From: Geodermatophilus amargosae
GTDB taxonomy: Bacteria; Actinomycetota; Actinomycetes; Mycobacteriales; Geodermatophilaceae
Reading direction: 5' to 3'
Length of the DNA: 64,000 bases
NCBI RefSeq assembly: GCF_900116515.1
Contig: NZ_FPBA01000019.1
Location: forward strand, 41,759-105,758
Shown: one piece after another, positions 8,888 through 17,487 of the stretch
Numbering within the stretch: the stretch's first letter is position 1
How the letters are laid out: the number at the start of each line of letters is the position of its first letter
Made by a program: the position numbers and the translations under genes
The notes under the pieces: model-generated
What the model was told of the DNA's origin: nothing
The model's database searches: none
What the model saw: the letters and a program-made list of their open reading frames with translations, nothing else

Positions 8888-10164
8888 CCACCGGGGACGG
8901 CCGGCCGGCGACCTTCCGCGAGGTCTTCGCCGTCCGCGAGTTCCGCCCGCTGTTCGGCACCTACACGCTGTCGACCATCGGCGACGAGCTCGCGCGGGTC
9001 GCGCTCACCGTCCTCGTCTACCAGCGCACCGACTCACCACTGCTGGCGGCGTTCACCTTCGCGCTCGGCTTCCTGCCGTGGGCGCTGGGCGGGCCGGTGC
9101 TCGCCACGATCGCCGACCGCTTCCCGCGGCACCGGGTGCTGATCACCAGCGACGTCGTCCGCGCCGCCCTGGTCGCCGGCATGGCGGTCCCCGGGACGCC
9201 GCTGCCCGTCCTGCTGGCGCTGCTGTTACTCGTCTCGCTGTTCGCGCCGCCCTTCGAGTCGGCCCGCGCGGCGCTCATGGCCGACGTCCTGGAGGGCGAG
9301 CGGTACGCCGTCGCCACCTCCCTGACCAACGTCAGCCTGCAGATGTCCCAGGTCGTCGGGTTCCTCGCCGCGGGCGGGCTGGTCACCGTGCTCAGTCCCT
9401 CGGCCGTGCTGCTGGCCGACGCGGCCACCTTCGCCGTCTCCGCCGTCTGGCTCACCGTCGGGCTGCAGCGGCGTCCGGCGCCGACCGAGGGCGTCGCGGA
9501 GCCCGCGTCGGTGTGGCGGGAGGCCGGCGAGGGCCTGCGGCTGATCGGCGGCAGCCCGCGGCTGCTGGCCATCATCGCCCTGCTGTGGGTGGGCACCCTG
9601 TTCGCCAACGCCGCCGAGGGCATCGCCGCCCCGCTCACCGACGAGCTCGGCGAGCGGGCCGTCCAGGTCGGCGTGCTGCTCGCGGCCCAGCCCCTCGGGA
9701 CGACCGTCGGCGGCCTGGTGCTCGCCCGGCTGCTGGGGACGGCGCGCAGCGACCGGCTGATGCCGCTGCTGGTCGGCCTGTCGCTGGCGCCGGTGCTGCT
9801 GGCCGGGCTCGTGGTGATGAGCGCGGGCCCCGGCCGGGGCGCCTACGCGCTCGTGGTCGTTCTGCTGTTCGTGTCCGGGCTCGGCGCCTCGTGGAGCATC
9901 CCGCTCAACGTCGCCTTCGTGCAGGCGGTGCCGCCGGCCTACCGGGGACGCGCCTTCGGCGTCGCGGTCAGCGGGCTCTACGGCATCCAGGGCGTCGGGG
10001 CGCTGGCCGCCGGGCTGGCCGCGGAGGGGCTCGCGCCGAGCGCCGTCGTGGCGCTGGCCGGCGGGATCGGCCTGGTCGCGGTCGTGCCGCCGCTGCTCGC
10101 CTACGGGCGGACGAGGGGCGCCGTGGCGCAGGACAGCCCGGCTGCGGGACCATCGGTGCCATGA
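8884..10164 (+). CDS. MFS transporter
   Basis: 426 residues with about twelve hydrophobic segments. It starts [21 protein letters not shown], typical of the MFS subgroup often labelled MFS_3/enterobactin-exporter-like. The cytoplasmic loop [17 protein letters not shown] between helices 2 and 3 corresponds to MFS motif A. The substrate is unknown. It is linked by ATGA overlaps to mscS upstream and glbO downstream, so a stress- or efflux-related role is possible, but nothing in the sequence specifies it. Confidence 0.88.
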   Translation: MTTGDGRPATFREVFAVREFRPLFGTYTLSTIGDELARVALTVLVYQRTDSPLLAAFTFALGFLPWALGGPVLATIADRFPRHRVLITSDVVRAALVAGMAVPGTPLPVLLALLLLVSLFAPPFESARAALMADVLEGERYAVATSLTNVSLQMSQVVGFLAAGGLVTVLSPSAVLLADAATFAVSAVWLTVGLQRRPAPTEGVAEPASVWREAGEGLRLIGGSPRLLAIIALLWVGTLFANAAEGIAAPLTDELGERAVQVGVLLAAQPLGTTVGGLVLARLLGTARSDRLMPLLVGLSLAPVLLAGLVVMSAGPGRGAYALVVVLLFVSGLGASWSIPLNVAFVQAVPPAYRGRAFGVAVSGLYGIQGVGALAAGLAAEGLAPSAVVALAGGIGLVAVVPPLLAYGRTRGAVAQDSPAAGPSVP

Positions 10165-10559
10165 GCGAGGCGAGCCGGTCCCTGCCCTCGGCACGGACCT
10201 TCTACGACGAGGTCGGCGGCGAGCCGACCTTCCGCCGCCTCGTCGCCCGGTTCTACGCCGGCGTCAAGGCCGACCCGGTGCTCGCGCCGCTCTACCCCCA
10301 GGACGACTGGGAGGGCGCCGAGACCCGTCTGCGCCGCTTCCTCGCGCAGTACTGGGGCGGCCCGACCACGTACTCGCAGGAGCGCGGCCACCCGCGCCTG
10401 CGGATGCGGCACGCCCCCTTCGCGATCGGCGAGGCCGAGCGAGACGCGTGGCTGCGGCACATGCGCGACGCCGTCGACAGCCTCGAGCTCGACGACGAGC
10501 AGGACGACACCCTGTGGGCCTACCTGACGATGGCCGCCCACAGCATGCAGAACCGGTGA
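10161..10559 (+). CDS. glbO: Truncated hemoglobin, group II (trHbO)
   Basis: 132 residues. The heme pocket is complete: TyrB10 (Y32 in FYAGV), TyrCD1 (Y45 in LYPQDD), proximal His84 in [16 protein letters not shown], and TrpG8 (W97 in ERDAWLRHM). [20 protein letters not shown] is nearly diagnostic for actinobacterial trHbO. The family binds O2 and reacts with NO or peroxide and may associate with membranes. The ATG overlaps the MFS stop. An alpha-glucosidase gene follows directly, as in mycobacteria. Confidence 0.95.
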   Translation: MSEASRSLPSARTFYDEVGGEPTFRRLVARFYAGVKADPVLAPLYPQDDWEGAETRLRRFLAQYWGGPTTYSQERGHPRLRMRHAPFAIGEAERDAWLRHMRDAVDSLELDDEQDDTLWAYLTMAAHSMQNR

Positions 10560-10569
10560 GGACCCCCCG

Positions 10570-10628
10570 AAGGACCCCCTCGCCCCCCGCCCCTCGCCCC
10601 TCGCGGCGGGGCCCTGCGAGGGGGCCGT
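10570..10628. terminator. GC-rich hairpin with AAGGACCCCC opening
   Basis: An AAGGACCCCCTCGC left arm pairs with GCGAGGGGGCC on the right, with a C/G-rich interior, between glbO and the GH13 gene. The same opening and the closing GAGGGGGCCGT recur at 20159-20216. It may attenuate or terminate transcription. The right arm's G run also lies about 10 nt before the ATG at 10635. Confidence 0.55.
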
Positions 10629-10634
10629 TCCCTC

Positions 10635-12245
10635 ATGTCACCTAGGAGCCCGGTGAGTTCCCTCACCCCTGCCCGCCCGTTCCGCCGCACCGACGCCGAC
10701 TGGTGGCGCGACGCGGTCTTCTACCAGGTCTACATCCGCAGCTTCGCCGACGGCAGCGGCGACGGCGTCGGTGACCTCGCCGGCATCCGCGCCCGGCTGC
10801 CGCACCTGGTCGACCTCGGCGTCGACGCGCTGTGGATCACGCCCTTCTACCCCTCGCCGATGGCCGACCACGGCTACGACGTCGCCGACCCGCGCGACGT
10901 CGAGCCGGTCTTCGGCGACCTCGCGGAGTTCGACGCGCTGCTGGCCGAGGCGCACGCCGCCGGCATCCGGGTGACCGTCGACCTCGTCCCCAACCACACC
11001 TCCGACCGGCACGCGTGGTTCGCCGAGGCACTGGCCTCCCCGCCCGGCTCCGCCGCCCGCGCCCGCTACCTCTTCCGCGACGGCCGCGGCCCCGACGGGT
11101 CGCAGGCGCCGAACAACTGGCCCTCGGTCTTCGGCGGGCCGGCGTGGTCGCGGGTGCCCGACGGGCAGTGGTACCTGCACCTCTTCGCACCGGAGCAGCC
11201 CGACCTGGACTTCACCGACCCCGAGGTGCTCGCCGACCTCGAGACGACGATGCGCTTCTGGCTCGACCGCGGGGTCGACGGCTTCCGCATCGACGTCGCA
11301 CACGGGATGGCCAAGCCCGAGGGCCTCCCGGACATGCAGCCGATGGAGGACACCGGCCTGCTCGACGACCACGGCCCCGGCGACCTGCGGTTCGACCAGC
11401 CGGGCGTGCACGACGTGCACCGGCGGGTCCGCGCCGTCCTCGACGCCCACCCCGGCACGATGGCCGTCGGCGAGGTCTGGGTGTCCGACGACGACCGGCT
11501 CGCCGACTACCTGCGCCCCGACGAGCTGCAGCTGGCCTTCAACTTCAAGCTGTTGACCGCCGACTGGACCGTCGACGGCCTGCGCGACGCCGTCGTGCAC
11601 TCGCTGGCCACCGTCGCCGGCGTGCCGGCACCCGCCTGCTGGGTGCTGTCCAACCACGACCGGCCCCGGCACGTCACCCGCTACGGCGGCGGCGAGCTGG
11701 GCACCCGGCGGGCGCGGGCAGCAGCGCTGCTGCAGCTCGCCCTCCCCGGGGCCGCCTACGTCTACAACGGCGACGAGCTCGGCATGCCCGACGTCGACCT
11801 GCCCGACGAGGTCCTGCAGGACCCGATCTGGGAGCGCTCCGGGCACACCGAGCGCGGCCGCGACGCCTGCCGGGTCCCGGTGCCGTGGTCGGGCACCGAG
11901 CCGTCCTACGGCTTCTCGTCGCAGCGCGACACCTGGCTGCCGATGCCCGGGGGCTGGGGGCCGCTGACCGCTCGGGCCCAGGCCGCCGACCCGTCGTCGA
12001 TGCTGTCCCTGTACCGGGCCGCGCTGGCCCTGCGGGCCTCCTCGCCGGCGTTCTCCGGCGAGTCGCTGGAGTGGCTCCCGGCGCCCGAGGGCTGCCTGGC
12101 GTTCCGCCGTCCGGGCGGCCTGGTGTGCCTGCTCAACCCGTCCCCGGAGGCCGTCCCGCTGCCCGAGGGACGGGTCCTGCTGGCCAGCGACGACGTCGCC
12201 GGCGGCACCCTGCCGGCCGACGCGGCGGTGTGGCTGCAGGCGTAG
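10635..12245 (+). CDS. aglA: Alpha-glucosidase (GH13)
   Basis: 536 residues from the ATG. It is a cytosolic retaining alpha-glucosidase of the oligo-1,6-glucosidase type acting on short alpha-glucans or sucrose-like substrates. The GH13 regions are in order: VDLVPNHTS (115-123), the nucleophile Asp220 in DGFRIDVAHG, acid/base Glu280 in VGEVWV, and the stabiliser Asp342 in LSNHDRPRHV. WWRDAVFYQVYIRSFADG marks the N-terminus. A GTG at 10653 with AGGAG 4-5 nt upstream is an equally good start and would shorten the protein by six residues. It follows glbO across a hairpin. Confidence 0.9.
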   Translation: MSPRSPVSSLTPARPFRRTDADWWRDAVFYQVYIRSFADGSGDGVGDLAGIRARLPHLVDLGVDALWITPFYPSPMADHGYDVADPRDVEPVFGDLAEFDALLAEAHAAGIRVTVDLVPNHTSDRHAWFAEALASPPGSAARARYLFRDGRGPDGSQAPNNWPSVFGGPAWSRVPDGQWYLHLFAPEQPDLDFTDPEVLADLETTMRFWLDRGVDGFRIDVAHGMAKPEGLPDMQPMEDTGLLDDHGPGDLRFDQPGVHDVHRRVRAVLDAHPGTMAVGEVWVSDDDRLADYLRPDELQLAFNFKLLTADWTVDGLRDAVVHSLATVAGVPAPACWVLSNHDRPRHVTRYGGGELGTRRARAAALLQLALPGAAYVYNGDELGMPDVDLPDEVLQDPIWERSGHTERGRDACRVPVPWSGTEPSYGFSSQRDTWLPMPGGWGPLTARAQAADPSSMLSLYRAALALRASSPAFSGESLEWLPAPEGCLAFRRPGGLVCLLNPSPEAVPLPEGRVLLASDDVAGGTLPADAAVWLQA

Positions 12246-12298
12246 TCCCGGAGAGCCCGGGGTCCCTGCGTTCAGGAGGCGCCGAATCCGGACGCGGG

Positions 12299-12304
12299 TA
12301 GCAT
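12299..12304 (+). promoter_or_regulatory. Probable -10 box upstream of the ABC ATPase
   Basis: TAGCAT lies 89 nt before the ATG at 12394, in the 148-bp gap after the alpha-glucosidase. It predicts a leader of about 80 nt. No convincing -35 is seen. Confidence 0.4.
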
Positions 12305-12393
12305 CCGAGTCGTAACGAGGCGTCACGGGGGACGCTCCACACGGTCGACCGACCCGTCGTCGGGGACCCATCTCGGGGGAGGCTCGCCCGCCC

Positions 12394-13941
12394 ATGGCGC
12401 TGCTGCAGGTCGAGGGGCTGACGAAGTCGTTCGGGGCCCGGCGCGTCCTGCGAGACGTCTCCTTCGCCCTCGACGAGGGCGAGATCGTCGGACTGGTCGG
12501 CACCAACGGCGCCGGCAAGTCCACCCTCGGGGACGTCGTTGCCGGCATCACCGCGGCCGACTCCGGGGCCATGACGCTGCAGGGCCACCCGTACGCGCCG
12601 CTGTCGGCGGAGGACGCCCGCCACCTCGGCGTCGGCGTCGTCCAGCAACTCGTGCACATCGACCCGGGGCTCACCGTCGCGCAGGCCGTCTTCCGCGGCA
12701 CGGCGCAGGCCGGACGCCCGCAGGAGGAGCTCCGGCGGCAGGCCCGGGTGCTGCTCGCCGAGGTGGCGCTCGACGTCGACCCCGACACGCTGGTCGGCGA
12801 GCTGCCGCACTTCGTGCACGGCCTGGTCGAGACCGCCCGCGTGCTCGCCGAGGACACCCGGATGGTCGTGCTCGACGAGGTCTCCGCGCCGCTGCTGCCC
12901 TCGGAGGTCACCAGCCTGCACGCGGTCGCCGCCCGGCTGAGCCGGCAGGGCCGCGGCGTGCTCTACATCAGCCACCGGCTGCCGGAGATGCTCGAGGTCG
13001 TCGACCGCGTGCTGGTGCTGCGCGACGGCCGGATCGCCCTGGACTCCCGGGCCGCGGAGATGGACCCGGTCCGGCTGGCCGCGGAGACCGTGGGCGAGCC
13101 CGTGACGCCGCCGGCGCCGCGGATCGCGTCGGTCCCGGCGCCAGTCCCGGTGTCGGCGCAGGCGCAGGACGTCCCGGCGCGCACCACGCCGCGGCTGGCC
13201 GCCTCCGACGAGGTCGCGCTGCGGGTCCGCAACCTGCGGGTGCCCGGCGCGGTCGAGGGCGTGGACCTGCTGCTGCGCCGCGGCGAGGTGATCGGGCTGA
13301 CCGGGCACCGCTCCTCCGGCGTCCGCGAGATCGCCGGCGCCCTGTCCGGCGAGCTGCCGGCCATCACCGACGAGCTCCTGCTGCACGGCGAGCAGCGCTC
13401 GCTGGGGTGCACCGACGACGGCTCGCTCGCGCTGCCGGTGTACCGGCCCGACGAGGACGCCTACGGGGTCGACCCCGGCGAGACGATCGCCCGGACGCTC
13501 ACCCAGGAGGCCTGGGGTTCGCTCACCGACCTGCGCAAGGAGATCGCCACCCTGCGCGGGGTCATCCGGACCGTGCACGAGATGGACGTCAAGACGATGA
13601 GCATCCGCACCGTCTTCGGCGCGCTGTCCGGCGGCGACCAGCACAAGCTCGCCCTCGCCCGGTGGATGACGGCCTCGCCACGCGACGTCGTCGTCCTGCA
13701 CGAGCCGACCCGGGGCCTCGACGTCCGGGCCCGCCGGCAGGTCCGCCGGCTGCTCGACGAGGCGACCGGCCACGGGACCTCGGTGGTCGTGGTCTCGGTG
13801 GACCCCGACGAGCTGGCCGAGTGCTGCGACCGCGTCGGGATCGTGGCCGACGGCCGGGTGGCGCGGTGGATCGACACCGGCGAGCTCGCCGTCGACGCGG
13901 TGCGCGAGCGCATCGTCGAGGCCGCCACCGCGGCTGCCTGA
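12394..13941 (+). CDS. Orphan RbsA-like tandem ABC ATPase
   Basis: 515 residues with two ABC domains separated by a Pro/Ala linker (about 235-270). The first half has an intact Walker A (GTNGAGKST, about 36-44) and Walker B followed by LDEVSAPLLPSE, but the usual LS..QQQ signature is replaced by LPHFVHGLVETARVL. The second half has a degenerate P-loop (GHRSSGVRE), as in all RbsA/MglA ATPases, and a good signature LSGGDQHKLALARW with HEPTRGLDVRARRQ. Such proteins drive ribose, galactose or nucleoside uptake, yet no permease or binding protein is nearby. It may pair with distant components or have been recruited elsewhere. Confidence 0.8.
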   Translation: MALLQVEGLTKSFGARRVLRDVSFALDEGEIVGLVGTNGAGKSTLGDVVAGITAADSGAMTLQGHPYAPLSAEDARHLGVGVVQQLVHIDPGLTVAQAVFRGTAQAGRPQEELRRQARVLLAEVALDVDPDTLVGELPHFVHGLVETARVLAEDTRMVVLDEVSAPLLPSEVTSLHAVAARLSRQGRGVLYISHRLPEMLEVVDRVLVLRDGRIALDSRAAEMDPVRLAAETVGEPVTPPAPRIASVPAPVPVSAQAQDVPARTTPRLAASDEVALRVRNLRVPGAVEGVDLLLRRGEVIGLTGHRSSGVREIAGALSGELPAITDELLLHGEQRSLGCTDDGSLALPVYRPDEDAYGVDPGETIARTLTQEAWGSLTDLRKEIATLRGVIRTVHEMDVKTMSIRTVFGALSGGDQHKLALARWMTASPRDVVVLHEPTRGLDVRARRQVRRLLDEATGHGTSVVVVSVDPDELAECCDRVGIVADGRVARWIDTGELAVDAVRERIVEAATAAA

Positions 13942-14000
13942 AGAAGGACCCCGTCCTCCCCGCCCTTCGCAGGCTCAGGGCGGGACCCGGGACAGGGCCG

Positions 14001-14046
14001 GGGCCGGCACCCTCCCCGACCCCCCGTCCGGGTCGGGTGCCGGCCC
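14001..14046. terminator. Bulged GC hairpin between convergent genes
   Basis: GGGCCGGCAC (14001-14010) pairs with GTGCCGGCCC (14037-14046). An inner CCGAC/GTCGG stem is offset by a small bulge. A preceding AAGGACCCC element with a CCGCCCT/AGGGCGG stem starts at about 13945. These separate the ends of the RbsA-like gene (+) and the roadblock gene (-). Confidence 0.55.
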
Positions 14047-14066
14047 GCCTGCTCAGAGGCGCCCGC

Positions 14067-14753
14067 TCAGACGGCGACGTGGGAGGCGACCGCCCGCAGC
14101 TTGTGCCGCGCGAGCGCCAGGTTGGCGGTCACGCGGTTGAGCACCAGGTAGATGAACAGGCCGGAGTTGCCCTGGCCCTTGAGCACGTTGATCAGGTGGT
14201 ACTGGCTGCCCAGCGTGATGAGGATGTCCTCGACCTCGTCCTTGAGCTCGAGGTCGCTGATGGTGCGCAGCTTGGCGCGCACCACGTTGGAGTTGCCGGC
14301 GGCGGCCACGTTGAGGTCGAAGCCGGGGGTGCCACCGGCCGCGAGGGCCATGCCGCTGTCGATGTCCACGATCGCGGCGCCGTTGGCGCCCTCGATCGCG
14401 AGCAGGTCGGCGATCACGTTGTCGAGCGTTGCCACGGATGGGGCTCCTGTCGTCTCGAGAGGGGGACGCAGCGGAGTGCTGCGCACCGGGTCGGGAGACC
14501 CGGCTCGGCCGGACGGACCGGACGTCTGGGGAGGCACGACGCTCACCGGCGGCGGGGCCGCCGGGGCGTCGTCCGCCGGCCCGGCCGGAGCCGGGACCGG
14601 GTGCGGGACCTGCGGCGGGACCGCGTCGTCGTCGACGGCGGCCGGCGGGGCGGGGGCGGGCCGGTGCTCCGGCACCCGCGACTGCTGCCACGGGAGCTCC
14701 TGTGGCTCGTGGCGCCCCCACTGCCACAGCGACGCCCACCACCCGGTTGCCAT
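14067..14753 (-). CDS. Roadblock/LC7 domain protein with Pro-rich N-terminus
   Basis: 228 residues if started at the ATG at 14753. A Trp-rich opening ([12 protein letters not shown]) leads into about 90 Pro/Ala-rich residues and then a roadblock/LC7 domain (about 107-228: [20 protein letters not shown] to the C-terminus). Roadblock proteins usually regulate small GTPases or filaments; none adjoins here. An internal GTG at 14435 has AGGAG 8 nt upstream and would give a compact 122-residue protein of usual roadblock size. Third-position GC remains high in the extension, so it looks coding. Two isoforms are possible. Confidence 0.75.
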   Translation of the reverse strand: MATGWWASLWQWGRHEPQELPWQQSRVPEHRPAPAPPAAVDDDAVPPQVPHPVPAPAGPADDAPAAPPPVSVVPPQTSGPSGRAGSPDPVRSTPLRPPLETTGAPSVATLDNVIADLLAIEGANGAAIVDIDSGMALAAGGTPGFDLNVAAAGNSNVVRAKLRTISDLELKDEVEDILITLGSQYHLINVLKGQGNSGLFIYLVLNRVTANLALARHKLRAVASHVAV

Positions 14754-14972
14754 GGTCCAGTCCCGCCCTGTTCGCGCGTCCGCCGAAGGCCTCAGCGACC
14801 CCAGACAACACGTCCCCGGCAGGCCGGGCAAACCGGCAGACGTATCTGCAGGTGAGCGCGCCGCCACCGACGGCAACCGTCCGGCGGGGCCGCCGGACCG
14901 GTCTCCCCCGCCCCTCCGGTACCTTCCGCGGGACCGCGCGGGCCCGCCCGCTGCCTCTCGCAAGGAGTCACC

Positions 14973-15536
14973 GTGAAGACCCGGGACCTCGCCTACGTCG
15001 CCCTCTTCGCCGCCATCATCGCGGTGCTGGGGACCCTGCCGGCGATCAACGTCGGCCCGGTGCCGATCACCGCCCAGACCCTCGGCGTGATGCTGGCCGG
15101 CAGCGTCCTCGGCGCCCGCCGCGGGTTCCTCGCGGTGCTGCTCTTCCTCGTGCTCGTGGCCGTCGGCCTGCCCCTGCTGGCCAGCGGGGCGGGAGGCCTG
15201 GCCCCCTTCGCCGGCGCCTCGGCCGGCTACCTCTACAGCTGGCCGCTGGCCGCCTTCGTCGTCGGCTGGCTGACCGAGCGCTCCTGGGACCGCTACGACG
15301 TCCTGCGCGGCACGCTGTTCAACGTCGTGGGCGGCATCGTCGTCATCTACGCGATCGGCGTCCCGGTCCTCAAGGCGGTCACCGGCCTGGCGTGGGGCCC
15401 CGCGTTCTGGACCGGCGCCGCCGTGTTCGTCCCCGGCGACCTGTTCAAGGCCGTGGTCGCGGCGGCCATCGCCGACGTCGTGCGGCGCAGCTACCCCGTC
15501 ATCGACCGTCCCCGCCGGACCGCCGGCAGCCGGTGA
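14973..15536 (+). CDS. bioY: BioY biotin transporter substrate-binding subunit
   Basis: 187 residues, hydrophobic with about six membrane segments, matching the S-component BioY. It has the N-terminal [19 protein letters not shown], the [23 protein letters not shown] block and the [21 protein letters not shown] segment characteristic of the family. The GTG start follows AAGGAG by 5 nt. It binds biotin and delivers it through the ECF module encoded by the next two genes, with which it overlaps by GTGA. A TACCTT at about 14920 could be the -10 box. Biotin supply is relevant to the carboxylase operon at 36-39 kb. Confidence 0.95.
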   Translation: MKTRDLAYVALFAAIIAVLGTLPAINVGPVPITAQTLGVMLAGSVLGARRGFLAVLLFLVLVAVGLPLLASGAGGLAPFAGASAGYLYSWPLAAFVVGWLTERSWDRYDVLRGTLFNVVGGIVVIYAIGVPVLKAVTGLAWGPAFWTGAAVFVPGDLFKAVVAAAIADVVRRSYPVIDRPRRTAGSR

Positions 15537-16273
15537 GGTTCCGCCGTCCCGGTCCGGCGCCCGCCGCGGACGACGTCGCGGACCCGGGGCGCGGCATCGA
15601 GCTGCGCGGGGTCTCCCACCGCTACGGCGACCGGGAGGTCCTCGACGGCCTCGACCTCACCCTGACCGAGGCGCGGATCGGCGTGGTCGGCGCCAACGGG
15701 TCGGGCAAGAGCACCTTCGCCCGGCTGCTCAACGGCTTGGTCGTGCCGTCGGAGGGGCGGGTGCTCGTCGACGGGCTGGACACCCGCACCCAGGTGCGCG
15801 CGGTGCGGCGCCGGGTCGGCTTCGTGTTCCAGGACCCCGACGCGCAGATCGTGCTGCCCACGGTGGCCGAGGACGTCGCCTACGGCCTCGAGAACCAGGG
15901 CGTGCCGCCGGACGAGCGCGCGGCCCGCGTCGCCGAGGTGCTGCAGCGCTACGGGCTGGCCGAGCACGCCGACCACCCCGCGCACCTGCTCTCCGGTGGG
16001 CAGAAGCAGCTGCTGGCCATCGCCGGCGTGCTGGTGATGCGCCCGGCCCGCATCGTGTTCGACGAGCCGACGACGCTGCTGGACCTGGTCAACGCCCGCC
16101 GGGTCGCCGAGCTGATCGCCGGGCTCGAGCAGCAGGTCGTCGTCGTGACCCACCAGCTGGACCTGCTCGACGGCTTCGACCGGGTGCTCGTCGTCGACCG
16201 CGGCCGCGTGGTCCAGGACGCCGCCCCCGGCCCGGCCGTGGCCGCCTACCGCGCGCTGATGGCCGGCCGGTGA
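15533..16273 (+). CDS. bioM: BioM, ECF ATPase for biotin uptake
   Basis: 246 residues starting at a GTG that overlaps the bioY stop. It is a single ABC domain with Walker [10 protein letters not shown], the Q-loop [22 protein letters not shown] typical of CbiO/EcfA-type ATPases, signature [14 protein letters not shown] and Walker [12 protein letters not shown]. The first 20 residues form a short polar extension. It energises BioY through the BioN transmembrane subunit at the inner face of the membrane. Confidence 0.93.
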   Translation: MRFRRPGPAPAADDVADPGRGIELRGVSHRYGDREVLDGLDLTLTEARIGVVGANGSGKSTFARLLNGLVVPSEGRVLVDGLDTRTQVRAVRRRVGFVFQDPDAQIVLPTVAEDVAYGLENQGVPPDERAARVAEVLQRYGLAEHADHPAHLLSGGQKQLLAIAGVLVMRPARIVFDEPTTLLDLVNARRVAELIAGLEQQVVVVTHQLDLLDGFDRVLVVDRGRVVQDAAPGPAVAAYRALMAGR

Positions 16274-16935
16274 CCCTCGCGCTGTACGTTCCCCGGGCCA
16301 GCGTCGTCCACCGGCTGCCGGCCGGCGCCAAGCTGCTCGCCCTCGCGGTGCTGGCCGTCGCGCTGTTCGTGCTGCCCACGCTGACCGCGGCCGGCGCGGC
16401 GCTGCTCGGGACGCTGGCCGTCGGGCTGCTCGTCGCCCGGCTGCCGGTGGCGGTGCTGGCCCGGCAGGCGCGGGCGGTCCGGTGGTGGCTGCTGGCCCTG
16501 CTCGTCGTCCACGCGCTGACCACGGACCCGCGCACCGGCGCGCACGTGGCGCTGCGGCTGCTGACGCTGGTGCTGGCGGCGGCCGTGGTGACGGCGACGA
16601 CGCGGGTCAGCGAGATGGTCGCGGTGGTCGAGTGGCTGAGTGCGCCGCTGCGGCTGGTCGGCGTCCGGCCGGCGCGCGTGGGCCTGGCGATCACCATGGC
16701 GCTGCGGTTCATCCCGGTGCTGATCGAGCGCGCCGACCGGATCCGCGAGGCGCAGGCCGCCCGCGGCGGGTCCCCGCGCGGCGTGCGCGCGCTGCGGACG
16801 ACGATCGCGCCGCTGCTCGTGCAGGTGCTGCAGATGGCCCACGACGTCAGCGAGGCGCTCGACGCCCGCGGCGCCGACGACGTCCCGCCCCCGCGCCGCC
16901 GCCGGCGCTCCCCCGCCGTGGAGGTCCCACGATGA
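16270..16935 (+). CDS. bioN: BioN, ECF transmembrane subunit
   Basis: 221 residues, a CbiQ/EcfT-type integral membrane protein with about five hydrophobic stretches. It has the [18 protein letters not shown] opening and the two Ala-Arg coupling helices ([13 protein letters not shown] near 157 and [11 protein letters not shown] near 198) that contact the ATPases. The GTG start overlaps the bioM stop. It completes a dedicated BioMNY transporter. Its 3' end overlaps the MOSC gene. Confidence 0.92.
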   Translation: MTLALYVPRASVVHRLPAGAKLLALAVLAVALFVLPTLTAAGAALLGTLAVGLLVARLPVAVLARQARAVRWWLLALLVVHALTTDPRTGAHVALRLLTLVLAAAVVTATTRVSEMVAVVEWLSAPLRLVGVRPARVGLAITMALRFIPVLIERADRIREAQAARGGSPRGVRALRTTIAPLLVQVLQMAHDVSEALDARGADDVPPPRRRRRSPAVEVPR

Positions 16936-16958
16936 CCCCTGGAGGTCCCACGATGACC
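16920..16958 (+). repeat. 21-bp tandem duplication of RBS and start codon
   Basis: GGAGGTCCCACGATGACC occurs at 16920-16937 and again at 16941-16958, in frame, 21 bp apart. Each copy supplies a Shine-Dalgarno and an ATG for the MOSC gene. Confidence 0.9.
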
Positions 16959-17480
16959 GTCGTCGAGATCTGGCTGACCCCGACGGCCGCCGCGCCGATG
17001 CGGCGGGTGCCCTCCGCGCGGCTGGTCGCCGGACAGGGGCTGGAGGGCGACCGCTACGCCCTCGGCGGTGGCACCTGGGCGCGGTACCCCGATCTGGAGA
17101 AGCAGCTGACGCTCATCGACGGCGCCGACGTCGCGGCGGTCGCGGCGGAGGCCGGCGTGCCGCTGACGCCCGGCGACACCCGCCGCAACCTGGTGACCGC
17201 CGGCATCGACCTGCCCGCGCTGGTGGGCCGGTGGTTCGCCGTCGGCGACGCGCTGCTGTTCGGCGTGAAGCGCTGCCCGCCGTGCGCCCACCTCGAGCGG
17301 CTCACCGGCGCGCGGCTGGTCAAGGCGATGGTGCACCGCGGCGGCATCAACGCGGCGGTGTTCGCGGGCGGCGAGGTCGCCGAGGGCGCGGTCGTGCGGG
17401 CGGTGTCCGAGGAGGAGGCCGCCCGGCGCGGGGCACCGACCGGCGCGGACCGGCCGGTACCCCGCCTCGTCGCAGGCTGA
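16932..17480 (+). CDS. MOSC domain protein
   Basis: 182 residues from the first ATG, 175 from the second at 16953. The MOSC (molybdenum cofactor sulfurase C-terminal) beta-barrel is recognised by VAGQGLEGDRYALGGG, the RRNLVTAGIDLPAL segment and the RCPPCAHLERLTG Cys motif. Members bind sulfur- or molybdenum-containing ligands and some act in N-hydroxylated compound reduction. The specific role is unknown. It is translationally coupled to bioN by ATGA. The duplicated ribosome-binding site lets ribosomes start independently at the second ATG. Confidence 0.88.
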   Translation: MTPGGPTMTVVEIWLTPTAAAPMRRVPSARLVAGQGLEGDRYALGGGTWARYPDLEKQLTLIDGADVAAVAAEAGVPLTPGDTRRNLVTAGIDLPALVGRWFAVGDALLFGVKRCPPCAHLERLTGARLVKAMVHRGGINAAVFAGGEVAEGAVVRAVSEEEAARRGAPTGADRPVPRLVAG

Positions 17481-17487
17481 GGAGGAC

